From assembly GCA_004195025.1 (NCBI GenBank), contig SGBB01000001.1, forward strand, positions 124,001 through 188,000: 64,000 bases of DNA, written 5' to 3'. This stretch comes from Candidatus Acidulidesulfobacter diazotrophicus (GTDB lineage: Bacteria > SZUA-79 > Acidulodesulfobacterales > Acidulodesulfobacteraceae). The notes under the pieces were generated by a model. The model had not been told where the DNA came from, did not search any database, and saw nothing but the letters and a program-made list of their open reading frames with translations. Shown piece by piece: positions 31,492 through 40,113 of this stretch. The position numbers and the translations under genes were made by a program. Positions within the stretch are counted from its first letter, which is position 1. The number at the start of each line of letters is the position of its first letter.

Positions 31492-31776
31492 ATGGATAAA
31501 TGGCTTGTTATATATGATATAAGAGATATTAAAAGATTAAGAAAAGTTGCTAAAATAATGCTTGATTATGGAATAAGAGTTCAAAAATCAGTATTTGAAA
31601 TTGAATGCAATAAAGATATAATATATAAACTAAAAAAAGCAATACATGATATTATAAATGAAAAAGATTTTGTAGTATATTTTAATATATGCGAAAAAGA
31701 TTGGCAGAAAAAATTAAAATACGGTATACTTTATCAAGAAACAGAGGTTGAAGAAAAGAGTTTTTATATTTTATAA
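31492..31776 (+). CDS. cas2: Cas2 (second copy)
   Basis: This 94-residue Cas2 starts W-L-V-I-Y-D-I-R-D-I-K-R-L-R-K-V and contains D-Y-G-I-R-V-Q-K-S-V-F-E-I-E. It differs from the first copy at many positions (for example Q-K-S-V-F-E for Q-Y-S-F-F-Q), so it is an old paralogue or came from another system and not a fresh duplication. It is the last gene before the leader. Confidence 0.93.
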   Translation: MDKWLVIYDIRDIKRLRKVAKIMLDYGIRVQKSVFEIECNKDIIYKLKKAIHDIINEKDFVVYFNICEKDWQKKLKYGILYQETEVEEKSFYIL

Positions 31777-32165
31777 TGTTATTTGGCAGTTTTATTTTAA
31801 ATTTTATTAAAAACACTTAAGAAAGCTCTGTATCTTAGGCGGGAGTGGTTAGCTTGCAATAATTTTAATATATTTATTAATTTTTTATAAATTTAAATTA
31901 AACAAAAATTTAAAATACTATTGTTATTTCGCCAACTTGCTTTGTATGAATTTTAAATTTCACTAGAAATCACATCTAACCATTGTAATACTTTAATTTG
32001 ATACATCTTTAACAGATAAAAAATTTATTTAGGTTGGCGTAGCTTGAAAATATTGAATTTGAATAACATAATTATTGAAAATATGAAAAAAATGTTATAC
32101 TATTACTTAGGTTGGCGAAAACGTCCTTTCAACATATTGCAAACGTTTATGTTGAAGACGGTGCT
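31777..32165 (+). promoter_or_regulatory. CRISPR leader
   Basis: The 389-bp AT-rich, gene-free stretch between cas2 and the first repeat is on the leader side, since the opposite array end has degenerate repeats. The word TTAGGTTGGCG (or TTTAGGTTGGCG) occurs at 32029-32039 and 32107-32117, and an inverted form, CGCCAACTT, near 31930; these may be integration or promoter elements. A weak promoter is possible: TTGAAA at 32075-32080 and TATACT at 32096-32101, though the 15-nt spacing is short. Confidence 0.7.
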
Positions 32166-34441
32166 ATAGAAATGAATGACCCGAATGAGGGGATTGAGAC
32201 AGACGCTATAGACGCTGTCGTTCCTGCTGCCTGTGCGATAGAAATGAATGACCCGAATGAGGGGATTGAGACAAATAATATCTTTGTCTGTTTTATCCCA
32301 CCTATGAAAAAATAGAAATGAATGACCCGAATGAGGGGATTGAGACCATACTGCTCAATATTGAGTTCTCCTTCAACAAATAATAGAAATGAATGACCCG
32401 AATGAGGGGATTGAGACAATGTAATTATCCCTTTTGGAACATAAACATCATCAAATAGAAATGAATGACCCGAATGAGGGGATTGAGACAGGAAAATCTT
32501 TCAGCATGTTAATGCTAAACGCATTACATAGAAATGAATGACCCGAATGAGGGGATTGAGACACTAATAAAGAAACAACATTGTCAGTTTCAATCAAATA
32601 TAGAAATGAATGACCCGAATGAGGGGATTGAGACTGTCTTAAGTTCAGCGTCCTTTCCAATGTAACCTAAATAGAAATGAATGACCCGAATGAGGGGATT
32701 GAGACTCGTGAAAACCAGCCGTACCGTTTCCTTCCATTCCGATAGAAATGAATGACCCGAATGAGGGGATTGAGACCCTACGGGTGTAACCACCGTCGCA
32801 TTGGATGAGCAAATAGAAATGAATGACCCGAATGAGGGGATTGAGACATTTTTCATTTTTTACTAAATTTAATAAAACTTCCTATAGAAATGAATGACCC
32901 GAATGAGGGGATTGAGACGAATATGCCCCCGCGGCGCCTGCAAACTCGCCCAGGCAAATAGAAATGAATGACCCGAATGAGGGGATTGAGACAAAGACGA
33001 ATACGCTTTATAATGCTCTTTACTTAAATAGAAATGAATGACCCGAATGAGGGGATTGAGACGATACTACCATTTTTTAGATATTTCATAGACATCACTG
33101 AAATAGAAATGAATGACCCGAATGAGGGGATTGAGACAATAAAGGAGGGGATACTAGCAATGTTGTTACAAATAAATAGAAATGAATGACCCGAATGAGG
33201 GGATTGAGACAATCTCATTCTTTTCGTTTGTTACTCCATATCTGTTCTTATAGAAATGAATGACCCGAATGAGGGGATTGAGACACATCCCGAAGCGGTT
33301 AATGTTTCAGTGCAGGTATATAGAAATGAATGACCCGAATGAGGGGATTGAGACACATCCCGAAGCGGTTAATGTTTCAGTGCAGGTATATAGAAATGAA
33401 TGACCCGAATGAGGGGATTGAGACATTTGCAAAGCGTCTTGATTTACATTTTTTACAAATTATAGAAATGAATGACCCGAATGAGGGGATTGAGACCCGC
33501 CTAACTGGTCAAGTATATCTCCTGCAATTTGCCTATAGAAATGAATGACCCGAATGAGGGGATTGAGACCTATGTAACTTGTTATTTCTATACCACCACT
33601 TACTTATAGAAATGAATGACCCGAATGAGGGGATTGAGACATTTGCAAAGCGTCTTGATTTACATTTTTTACAAATTATAGAAATGAATGACCCGAATGA
33701 GGGGATTGAGACCCGCCTAACTGGTCAAGTATATCTCCTGCAATTTGCCTATAGAAATGAATGACCCGAATGAGGGGATTGAGACCTATGTAACTTGTTA
33801 TTTCTATACCACCACTTACTTATAGAAATGAATGACCCGAATGAGGGGATTGAGACATTTGCAAAGCGTCTTGATTTACATTTTTTACAAATTATAGAAA
33901 TGAATGACCCGAATGAGGGGATTGAGACCCGCCTAACTGGTCAAGTATATCTCCTGCAATTTGCCTATAGAAATGAATGACCCGAATGAGGGGATTGAGA
34001 CCTATGTAACTTGTTATTTCTATACCACCACTTACTTATAGAAATGAATGACCCGAATGAGGGGATTGAGACTTTACATTCTTTCCAAAAATACCTGTTT
34101 CAATACATTATAGAAATGAATGACCCGAATGAGGGGATTGAGACAATTCGGGGAGCGTGCAAACAAACGCTCCCCTATACAACATAGAAATGAATGACCC
34201 GAATGAGGGGATTGAGACAAAATTCGTGCCTGTTTGTGAACTCAGGCACTGAAAGGGAATAGAAATGAATGACCCGATTGAGGGGATTGAGACAAATTAC
34301 CGATGCTAAAATAATTATTGATATCAAGATATAAAAATGAATGACCCGAATGAGGGGATTGAGACAATATGAACCTCGTCCCCTATCCATTCTAAAGTTG
34401 TCATTTATAGAAATGAATGACCCGATTGAGGGGATTGAGAC
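32166..34441 (+). CRISPR. CRISPR array, 32 repeats and 31 spacers
   Basis: The 35-nt repeat begins ATAGAAATGAATGACC and ends GGGGATTGAGAC. Spacers are 35-41 nt. The last eight repeat bases, ATTGAGAC, match the AUUGAAAC-type 5' tag of type III crRNAs, so transcription is on the plus strand. Repeats 1-29 are invariant. Repeats 30 and 32 carry A-to-T in the CCCGAATGAGG part and repeat 31 has ATAAAAATG, marking 34259-34441 as the old trailer end. Spacers 16 and 17 are identical. Spacers 18-26 are three copies of a three-spacer block with a 216-bp period (repeat starts 33462, 33678, 33894). About 24 spacers are distinct. A further isolated repeat lies at 37731. Confidence 0.98.
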
Positions 34442-34559
34442 TTTTGATATAACTATTTACATCTTCCATATTGAGTTTGTTAATCATATCCGAAATTAAT
34501 TTTGTTCCTGCAAACGGGCTGTATTTATTTTCACCTTTTTTTATGATATAATCTTTCAT
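34401..34559 (-). CDS. Small ORF starting beside the array and ending in the last repeat
   Basis: On the minus strand an ATG at 34559 follows a strong AAGGAGG site and opens a 52-codon frame (M-K-D-Y-I-I-K-K-G-E-N-K-Y). The last dozen residues (S-L-N-P-L-N-R-V-I-H-F) are encoded by CRISPR repeat 32, and the stop lies in spacer 31. It looks like the 5' part of a gene cut off by the junction with the array. No family is recognised. Confidence 0.45.
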   Translation of the reverse strand: MKDYIIKKGENKYSPFAGTKLISDMINKLNMEDVNSYIKSLNPLNRVIHFYK

Positions 34560-34749
34560 AGTTAATTAACCTCCTTGGTGGTTATTTTTATTGTCTTTGA
34601 ACACAACAATTATAACACATCGGGAGGTTTTTTATACCTCTATGGATTAAAGGCAATATTGCAAATTGACAAAAATTCGAGGGTAAAGTAAAATTAGAAA
34701 TAATACGCCGGGGTTAATTTTATGTCCTGGGATTTAATAAAACAAGGCA

Positions 34750-35604
34750 ATGAAAACAAACCTGCTAATAGCAATTGGTAATTTAATAAGAAATCCTGCT
34801 GTAGAATTAATCTCCTCCGGCGCTGGAAACAACCGTGCAAACAACATGGGCGATGCCCTGGAATTATACATAAAAGACCTTTTCTGCAATTCTATGGGCG
34901 AAAGCAGCATGGCAAGGAAGAACGAAATTTACAGCGAATATTTCTCTTATTGCGGGAATAAAAATAATCCTCCGGACATCATAATTAAGCGCGGCGATGC
35001 AATTGAAGTAAAGAAGATTGAGAATTTGCGCTCTCAGATTGCATTGAACAGCTCATATCCGAAAGATAAATTCTATTATGGCAGCCCTATGATTACAGTA
35101 GGCTGCCGGGATTGCGAAGGCGAAGCCTGGCAGGAAAAGGACATGGTTTATGTAATAGGGGTTACGGAAGGGAATAGGCTGAAAGCACTTTGGTTTGTTT
35201 ACGGCGACTGCTATGCCGCAAACAAAGAAACATACGAACGGATTAAAAATAAGATATCCGACGGTCTGGAAGGGCTGGAAGGCGTAGAATTTTCGGAAAC
35301 TAGGGAACTGGGCAGGATTAATGCGGTCGACCCGCTCGGCATCACATACCTTAGGATTCGGGGGATGTGGGGCATAGAGAACCCGATAAATGTTTTCGGT
35401 TATATTGCCCCTATCGATCCAAATGCAGGATTTTCATTTAACGCAATTATGCTGAAAGAAAAGTACTATTCGTTCCCTGAAAATGACAGAAAAAATATCG
35501 AGGGGCTTGCCGGCGGAGCATTTTCGATTAGGGATGTAAAAATTAAATCGCCGAATAATACCGCAAAATTATTAGAGGCAAAGCTTTTAAGCTTTAGAGG
35601 ATAA
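34750..35604 (+). CDS. NgoPII-like type II restriction endonuclease
   Basis: The 284-residue protein resembles the NgoPII family, which cleaves GGCC. Recognisable stretches are [37 protein letters not shown] and [20 protein letters not shown]. The PD-(D/E)xK site would be P75-D76 with E86-V-K88. The methyltransferase gene begins 2 bp after its stop. Base composition is visibly richer in G+C than the surroundings, indicating transfer. A 19-codon out-of-frame ORF (ATG at 34722) overlaps its start and might be a translational leader. Confidence 0.78.
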   Translation: MKTNLLIAIGNLIRNPAVELISSGAGNNRANNMGDALELYIKDLFCNSMGESSMARKNEIYSEYFSYCGNKNNPPDIIIKRGDAIEVKKIENLRSQIALNSSYPKDKFYYGSPMITVGCRDCEGEAWQEKDMVYVIGVTEGNRLKALWFVYGDCYAANKETYERIKNKISDGLEGLEGVEFSETRELGRINAVDPLGITYLRIRGMWGIENPINVFGYIAPIDPNAGFSFNAIMLKEKYYSFPENDRKNIEGLAGGAFSIRDVKIKSPNNTAKLLEAKLLSFRG

Positions 35605-35605
35605 T

Positions 35606-36670
35606 ATGAAAATAGCTTCTTTATTCACCGGCGCCGGAGGTCTGGACCTGGGATTCGAAAAAGCAGGCTTTAACGTCATCTGGGCCAACGAATTCGACAG
35701 TACGATATGGGAAACGTTTGAGCATAATTTTCCGGAAGTAAAATTAGATAAAAGAAGCATTGTAGATATAAAAGCTTCGGAAATTCCGGATGTTGACGGC
35801 ATAATAGGCGGTCCTCCTTGCCAGAGCTGGAGCGAGGCAGGAGCAGGTCGGGGAATATGCGACAAGAGAGGGCGCTTATTCTACGACTATATCCGCATAC
35901 TCAAAGAAAAGCAGCCGAAGTTTTTTTTAGCCGAGAATGTTTCCGGAATTTTATATCCCAAACATAAGCAGGCATTTTTAAATATTATTAAGGAGTTTGA
36001 AGATGCCGGCTATGATGTGTCCTATAAATTATTAAACTCAAATGATTACGGGGTGCCGCAAGACCGTTTGCGGGTGATTATAATCGGCTGCAATAAAAGC
36101 TTAGGGATAAAGTTTGAATTCCCCCAGCCTCTAAACTACAGGCCTACCCTAAAAGACGCAATTTATGACCTGCGTTTAGCAAAACCGGCAAAAGAGTGGA
36201 ATAAGACAAACGGGGAGTCGTTAAAGACACCAAACCATGAATATATGAACGGCGGGTTTTCAACAATATTTATGTCAAGGAACAGGGTCAGAAGCTGGAG
36301 TGAGCCGTCTTTCACAATCCAGGCGGGAGGGCGCCATGCCCCTTTGCATCCTCAGGCACCGAAAATGAAATTTGTCGAACAGAATAAAAGGATTTTTATT
36401 CCGGGTGAAGAGCATTTATACCGCCGGCTTTCGGTCAGGGAATGTGCCAGGATACAAACATTTCCCGATGATTTTATATTCAAATACAGCAATGTAGCTG
36501 ACGGCTACAAAATGGTGGGCAATGCAGTTCCCGTTATTTTTGCATACCATTTAGCGGAAAAAATAAAAGAAGCCCTGGGTGTTTTGGATTACGCAAATTA
36601 TGGACAAGTTCACCAAAGAGAAGAGGAGCGAAATTATGTCGAATATTCGCTCGCAAAATACCAAGGTTGA
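35606..36670 (+). CDS. DNA (cytosine-5) methyltransferase of the NgoPII-like system
   Basis: The 354-residue enzyme methylates the restriction site to protect host DNA. Motifs appear in order: I ([14 protein letters not shown]), IV with the catalytic cysteine (G-G-P-P-C72-Q-S-W), VI (A-E-N-V), VIII (Q-D-R-L-R-V-I) and X (M-V-G-N-A-V-P). The target domain lies between VIII and IX. GGCC specificity is inferred from the partner endonuclease. The last 23 or so residues overlap the vsr remnant in another frame and look like an accidental tail. Confidence 0.93.
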   Translation: MKIASLFTGAGGLDLGFEKAGFNVIWANEFDSTIWETFEHNFPEVKLDKRSIVDIKASEIPDVDGIIGGPPCQSWSEAGAGRGICDKRGRLFYDYIRILKEKQPKFFLAENVSGILYPKHKQAFLNIIKEFEDAGYDVSYKLLNSNDYGVPQDRLRVIIIGCNKSLGIKFEFPQPLNYRPTLKDAIYDLRLAKPAKEWNKTNGESLKTPNHEYMNGGFSTIFMSRNRVRSWSEPSFTIQAGGRHAPLHPQAPKMKFVEQNKRIFIPGEEHLYRRLSVRECARIQTFPDDFIFKYSNVADGYKMVGNAVPVIFAYHLAEKIKEALGVLDYANYGQVHQREEERNYVEYSLAKYQG

Positions 36671-36926
36671 GATTTTAGTTTTCCGGGAGCTGAGAAAGCG
36701 GAAAATATATTTCCAGAAGCATTATAAAAAAGCTATAGGGAATCCCGACATTGCGCTGCCCAGAAAAAAGAAGGCAGTTTTCATCGACGGAGACTTTTGG
36801 CACGGATACCAGTTTTCTAAATTAAAGTAACAGGGCTGGGAAGTATTGCGGATTTGGGAGCACGAGATTCTCGGCAATTATGGTAAAGCAATAAGCAAAG
36901 TTGCCGCATTCCTTGAGGGATGTTAG
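36600..36926 (+). pseudogene. vsr: Very-short-patch repair endonuclease (vsr), disrupted
   Basis: Vsr nicks T-G mismatches arising from deaminated 5-methylcytosine and often accompanies cytosine methyltransferases. From the ATG at 36600 the frame reads [17 protein letters not shown] and F-I-D-G-D-F-W-H-G-Y, then hits TAA at 36828. Directly after the stop, in the same frame, the family's C-terminal part resumes: Q-G-W-E-V-L-R-I-W-E-H-E. About 30 central residues, including the E-R-N segment, are missing. An internal deletion that left a stop codon explains this. It overlaps the methyltransferase gene by 71 bp. Confidence 0.88.
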
Positions 36927-36961
36927 AATAGGTAGCGATTTTGACATTGGCATTAATTTAT

Positions 36962-37327
36962 TTAAACTTCGTTTTTTAGGTCCTCGCGTATACCTTCGAT
37001 AATTTTGATTAATAATTTAAATACCCTATTCAGCAAAAGGAATGAATATACAAGAAAGAAAAAGATGAAAGAAAATAAATAAACGGCATATGTGCTTATT
37101 TTTACAGAATTATTAATTATTATAGCCATAATAGATAGGGCAAATAAAATAAATAATACGGCTATTACTGTTTTAATTGTTTCAATAAAGTTATTAAAAA
37201 CATCCCGTTTTGCAAATTCTCTGAAAAATTTAGAATCTTTAAAAAGTGTAATAATAGAAATAAGCGTTATTAAAAACCCTATTAGGGTAATTGAATAAGT
37301 GGTAAAAACTGTATAGATGTGCTGCAA
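36962..37327 (-). CDS. Small hypothetical membrane protein
   Basis: A 121-residue frame opening with TTG at 37327 has three to four hydrophobic helices (about residues 10-28, 50-70, 79-100) and a basic/acidic C-terminus (K-I-I-E-G-I-R-E-D-L-K-N). It is AT-rich like the host, unlike the adjoining restriction genes. No clear Shine-Dalgarno is seen and no family is recognised, so an internal start or a gene fragment is possible. Confidence 0.4.
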   Translation of the reverse strand: MQHIYTVFTTYSITLIGFLITLISIITLFKDSKFFREFAKRDVFNNFIETIKTVIAVLFILFALSIMAIIINNSVKISTYAVYLFSFIFFFLVYSFLLLNRVFKLLIKIIEGIREDLKNEV

Positions 37328-37460
37328 GGCTTCTGTTGCAGGATTGAAATTTTACCAACACGAGAAGGACCGTACTAGAAATTATGGCAGACAAAAATAT
37401 ATATAATTTGTTATGGACAATCATAATGCTTATATTTAATATAATTAATTCATTAAGCGT

Positions 37461-37694
37461 TTATTGTTTAGTATTTTTGATATTAGTGGCATGCCAGTCT
37501 AATGCCTTGCCCAAAGCAGTTAAAATCGAATTAGGATCAAATTTTTTATCATATCTAATTTTTTCGGAATGGCTTATGGCATCCTCTATTAAGTCAATTA
37601 ATTCTTTATTGCCCCCAATAATTCCTGAAAGGCGCAATTTCTTTATCTTTTCAGGTTTATGTTTGAATACCTTGCTAACAAAATTTATTAGCAC
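37461..37694 (-). CDS. Hypothetical small soluble protein, possibly a fragment
   Basis: A 77-residue frame with GTG at 37694 has a protein-like mixture of charged and hydrophobic residues (L-R-L-S-G-I-I-G-G-N-K-E-L-I-D-L-I-E). The frame stays open upstream through the isolated CRISPR repeat until a TAA, so its original N-terminus may have been replaced at the junction with the repeat. No family is recognised. The opposite-strand frame at 37384-37740 is its shadow. Confidence 0.35.
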   Translation of the reverse strand: MLINFVSKVFKHKPEKIKKLRLSGIIGGNKELIDLIEDAISHSEKIRYDKKFDPNSILTALGKALDWHATNIKNTKQ

Positions 37695-37730
37695 TTTTTT
37701 GTTGAATATTTCATGTTTTCCCGGGGGCGG

Positions 37731-37765
37731 AAAGAAATGAATGACCCGAATGAGGGGATTGAGAC
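37731..37765 (+). repeat. Isolated CRISPR repeat, 3.3 kb beyond the array
   Basis: A single 35-nt repeat matches the array repeat except for one base (AAAG instead of ATAG at the start). It has the same orientation and is not followed by another repeat. The segment between the last array repeat and this one (34442-37730) holds the restriction-modification cassette and flanking fragments, so this appears to be the displaced terminal repeat of the array. Confidence 0.95.
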
Positions 37766-37919
37766 GTAAATAAAATTATGTATTATGCAATAAACAATAT
37801 TTAGATTATGGGTTTAAAAAGGACATAATATAACTATGGAAAATAAAAAAACTATAAATATTTAAAAATTTATAAAAATTAATAATTATAAGTTAATGTA
37901 ATTAAGATATAATATAATC

Positions 37920-38222
37920 ATGGAAACTAAAAAATATAAATTAAAAGATTTGCCGTTCAATAAAGGATATTTCTGGAGTTATGACTTTGAAAACGCTTCA
38001 TTGCCGCTTTCTGTTATAGTTTCTCATGTAATAGAAAACGGAACTCTTGAAAGTCTTATAGATTTAATAAAAATATTTGATAGAAACGAAGTATTTGATA
38101 TATATAATAAAATATTTAGACCTGCGTGTTTAAAAAGTAATTGGCTTGATGAGAAAAACATTATTCCATTTATGGATATATTTTTTGATGCAGTATTAAA
38201 TAGAGAAACTAACAATGACTGA
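37920..38222 (+). CDS. DUF6922-like probable antitoxin of an AbiE-type pair
   Basis: The 100-residue protein starts with L-K-D-L-P-F-N-K-G-Y-F-W-S-Y-D-F-E-N-A, a pattern of small DUF6922-like proteins found upstream of nucleotidyltransferase toxins, and continues with helices around R-N-E-V-F-D-I-Y-N-K. Its gene overlaps the next by 8 bp, so translation is coupled. The antitoxin role is inferred from the arrangement. Confidence 0.55.
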   Translation: METKKYKLKDLPFNKGYFWSYDFENASLPLSVIVSHVIENGTLESLIDLIKIFDRNEVFDIYNKIFRPACLKSNWLDEKNIIPFMDIFFDAVLNRETNND

Positions 38223-38877
38223 ATTTTGGGCTGCAGGATTAAATAGAGTATTAGAAGCTATAAGTAAAGAAGATGTAGAAGGTTTTATTTTTGTCGGCGG
38301 AAGCGCTCTTTCATATTATCTTAATCATAGAATCTCCGAAGATATAGACTTATTCACTCCTAAAGAATCGTTAAATACCGAAAATATTAATAAGATTTTA
38401 GATAATATGCGTAAACGAGGATATTATGTAGAAAATAGCGGCGTCGTTTTTAGTTCAACGCATAGAAAAGCTTTAATTTTAGGCGTTGAAGTAGAATTCG
38501 TCGCCCATGATAGAACTTATTTAAATAAAGAACAAAATATTTTAATAAATAATTTAAAAATTGCAAAATTAGATACGTTAATAGGTATGAAAGCATATGC
38601 TCTTCCGCAAAGAACAATACCGGTAATTAGAGATTTTTACGATATATATGCAATAACAAAAAAATACGGATTAGAAAAAATAATTAAAGAGGCTGATTAT
38701 TTATACGGCAGCTCATTTAATAAAAGAATATTTTTTGATTGTCTAATAAGAGCAAAAGAGTTATTAAAGGAAAATACAATGGAAGGACATCTAAAACCGG
38801 TTTACGATACTTCTAAAGAAGAAATGTCTGATTTTTTTAAAAAAGAAATTAAAAATTACATATTCAAAAAGATTTAA
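38215..38877 (+). CDS. AbiEii/AbiGii-type nucleotidyltransferase (probable toxin)
   Basis: AbiEii toxins are nucleotidyltransferases acting in type IV toxin-antitoxin/abortive infection pairs. The 220-residue protein shows F-V-G-G-S-A-L-S-Y-Y-L-N-H-R and S-E-D-I-D-L-F-T, the conserved G-G-S and D-x-D signature, then V-E-F-V-A-H-D and K-L-D-T-L-I-G-M-K-A and R-D-F-Y-D-I-Y-A-I, all typical of the family. It overlaps the upstream small gene, as usual for such pairs. Confidence 0.82.
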   Translation: MTEFWAAGLNRVLEAISKEDVEGFIFVGGSALSYYLNHRISEDIDLFTPKESLNTENINKILDNMRKRGYYVENSGVVFSSTHRKALILGVEVEFVAHDRTYLNKEQNILINNLKIAKLDTLIGMKAYALPQRTIPVIRDFYDIYAITKKYGLEKIIKEADYLYGSSFNKRIFFDCLIRAKELLKENTMEGHLKPVYDTSKEEMSDFFKKEIKNYIFKKI

Positions 38878-39324
38878 TTGTAATTTTAAGGTTTTGTTTA
38901 TTTTGGAAATATTCTGGGTAAAAGAGCTTTATTTTTTAAATCTACCGATTTCAATTTTGTCCTGTCAACACCTATTTAAAAGTAATTTAAACACCGACCA
39001 AAAACTAACTTTTTTATTTGTATATTCACCTCCTTTATTTATAGTTTAAAATTAAATAATAAAAAACAACGTTGTTTTCAATTACAAATTAATTAAATAA
39101 ATTTATAATTTTAAATATTGCAGCAAAATGCAGAGCTCTTTGATATTCAGCTGAATGAATTAAATGATTTAAACGGTATGAATTATTAAATGAAATTAAC
39201 AATTAATTAAATTATTAACTAATATGTTTAAAATTTTTAAGTATCATTGTTTTATGAGATAAAAATATCAAGTATACAAAACTGACATAATTATATTAAA
39301 TTAATTAAGGAGGCAAAATAATAT
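38878..39324. promoter_or_regulatory. Intergenic region upstream of lemA
   Basis: This 447-bp gene-free stretch holds copy 1 of the conserved envelope-gene motif at 39058-39089. The remainder is AT-rich with no other clear structure. Confidence 0.5.
39058..39089 (+). promoter_or_regulatory. Conserved 32-nt motif, copy 1 (upstream of lemA)
   Basis: The block consists of AATAA, the perfect 16-bp palindrome AAAACAACGTTGTTTT (39063-39078), then CA and ATTACAAAT. It matches copies at 41976 and 44013 at all but about three positions. It ends 235 bp before the lemA start. Binding by a dimeric regulator is inferred from the palindrome and recurrence. Confidence 0.75.
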
Positions 39325-39897
39325 ATGAATATTATAATCTGGCCGGCACTAATTATAATAGTTTTTGCAATTATAATATTAATTTATTCATATAATTTAT
39401 TAATATCAAGAAGAAATGCGGTTCAGTATGCATTTGCAAGCATAGATGCGTTATTAAAAAAACGTTTTGATTTAATTCCCAACTTAGTTTCATCGGCAAA
39501 AGAGTATATGAATTATGAAAAATATGTTTTAAATCAGCTTACGCAGATGAGAACTCAATTTAAGGCAGGTTCATTATCTCCTCAGGAACTTGATAGTTTA
39601 GATACCCAATCTAACGTATTAATAAAAGGAATATTTGCAACTGCAGAAAACTACCCTGATTTAAAAGCAAGTCAAAATATTCTTCAATTACAAGCAGCTC
39701 TTAACGAGGTAGAAGAGCAGATATCAGCAGCAAGGAGAGCATTTAATGCCGCTGTTATGGAATATAATAATGCCGTTAATCATTTTCCATCTAATATAAT
39801 TGCAAATGCATATAATTTTAAATTTATGGATTCATTCTCTATACCTGAAGGTGAAAGACAAAAGGTAGATGTTAAACAGCTTTTTAAAGACCAATAA
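39325..39897 (+). CDS. lemA: LemA-family membrane protein
   Basis: LemA proteins have one N-terminal membrane helix and a long helical bundle outside; their function is unclear. The 190-residue product shows the helix (about residues 4-26), then Y-N-x-L-I-S-R-R-N-A-V-Q-Y-A-F-A-S-I-D, the signature L-K-K-R-F-D-L-I-P-N-L-V, and A-A-V-M-E-Y-N-N-A-V-N-H-F-P-S-N-I-I-A. AAGGAGG precedes the ATG. The DUF3137 gene downstream is a frequent LemA partner. Confidence 0.93.
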   Translation: MNIIIWPALIIIVFAIIILIYSYNLLISRRNAVQYAFASIDALLKKRFDLIPNLVSSAKEYMNYEKYVLNQLTQMRTQFKAGSLSPQELDSLDTQSNVLIKGIFATAENYPDLKASQNILQLQAALNEVEEQISAARRAFNAAVMEYNNAVNHFPSNIIANAYNFKFMDSFSIPEGERQKVDVKQLFKDQ

Positions 39898-40113
39898 AAT
39901 TAAAATAGATAGAAAAAGGATAAAAAAACTTTATTAAAATAGGCTTATAAATCCTTCATTTTCAACTAAGAAAATTAAAATAGATGTAAAGATAGAATAA
40001 ATATAAAAAATTATGATTAGCAGGGCAAAATTTAGGCAATAATATAAAATGGCTGGAATAGAAATTTAATAAGATTAATATAGATAATATTAATATAAAA
40101 GAGGGAATAATAA

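Noticed and set aside
32112-34390. Several open frames across the CRISPR array on both strands
   Set aside because: They are translations of the repeat (I-E-M-N-D-P-N-E-G-I-E-T and its complement frames) joined by spacers.
34722-34781. 19-codon upstream ORF as a controller (C) protein of the restriction system
   Set aside because: Far too short for a helix-turn-helix C protein; at most a translational leader overlapping the endonuclease start.
37384-37740. 118-residue plus-strand frame before the isolated repeat
   Set aside because: Opposite strand of a more protein-like frame and reads partly into the repeat; no ribosome site. Kept only as a shadow.
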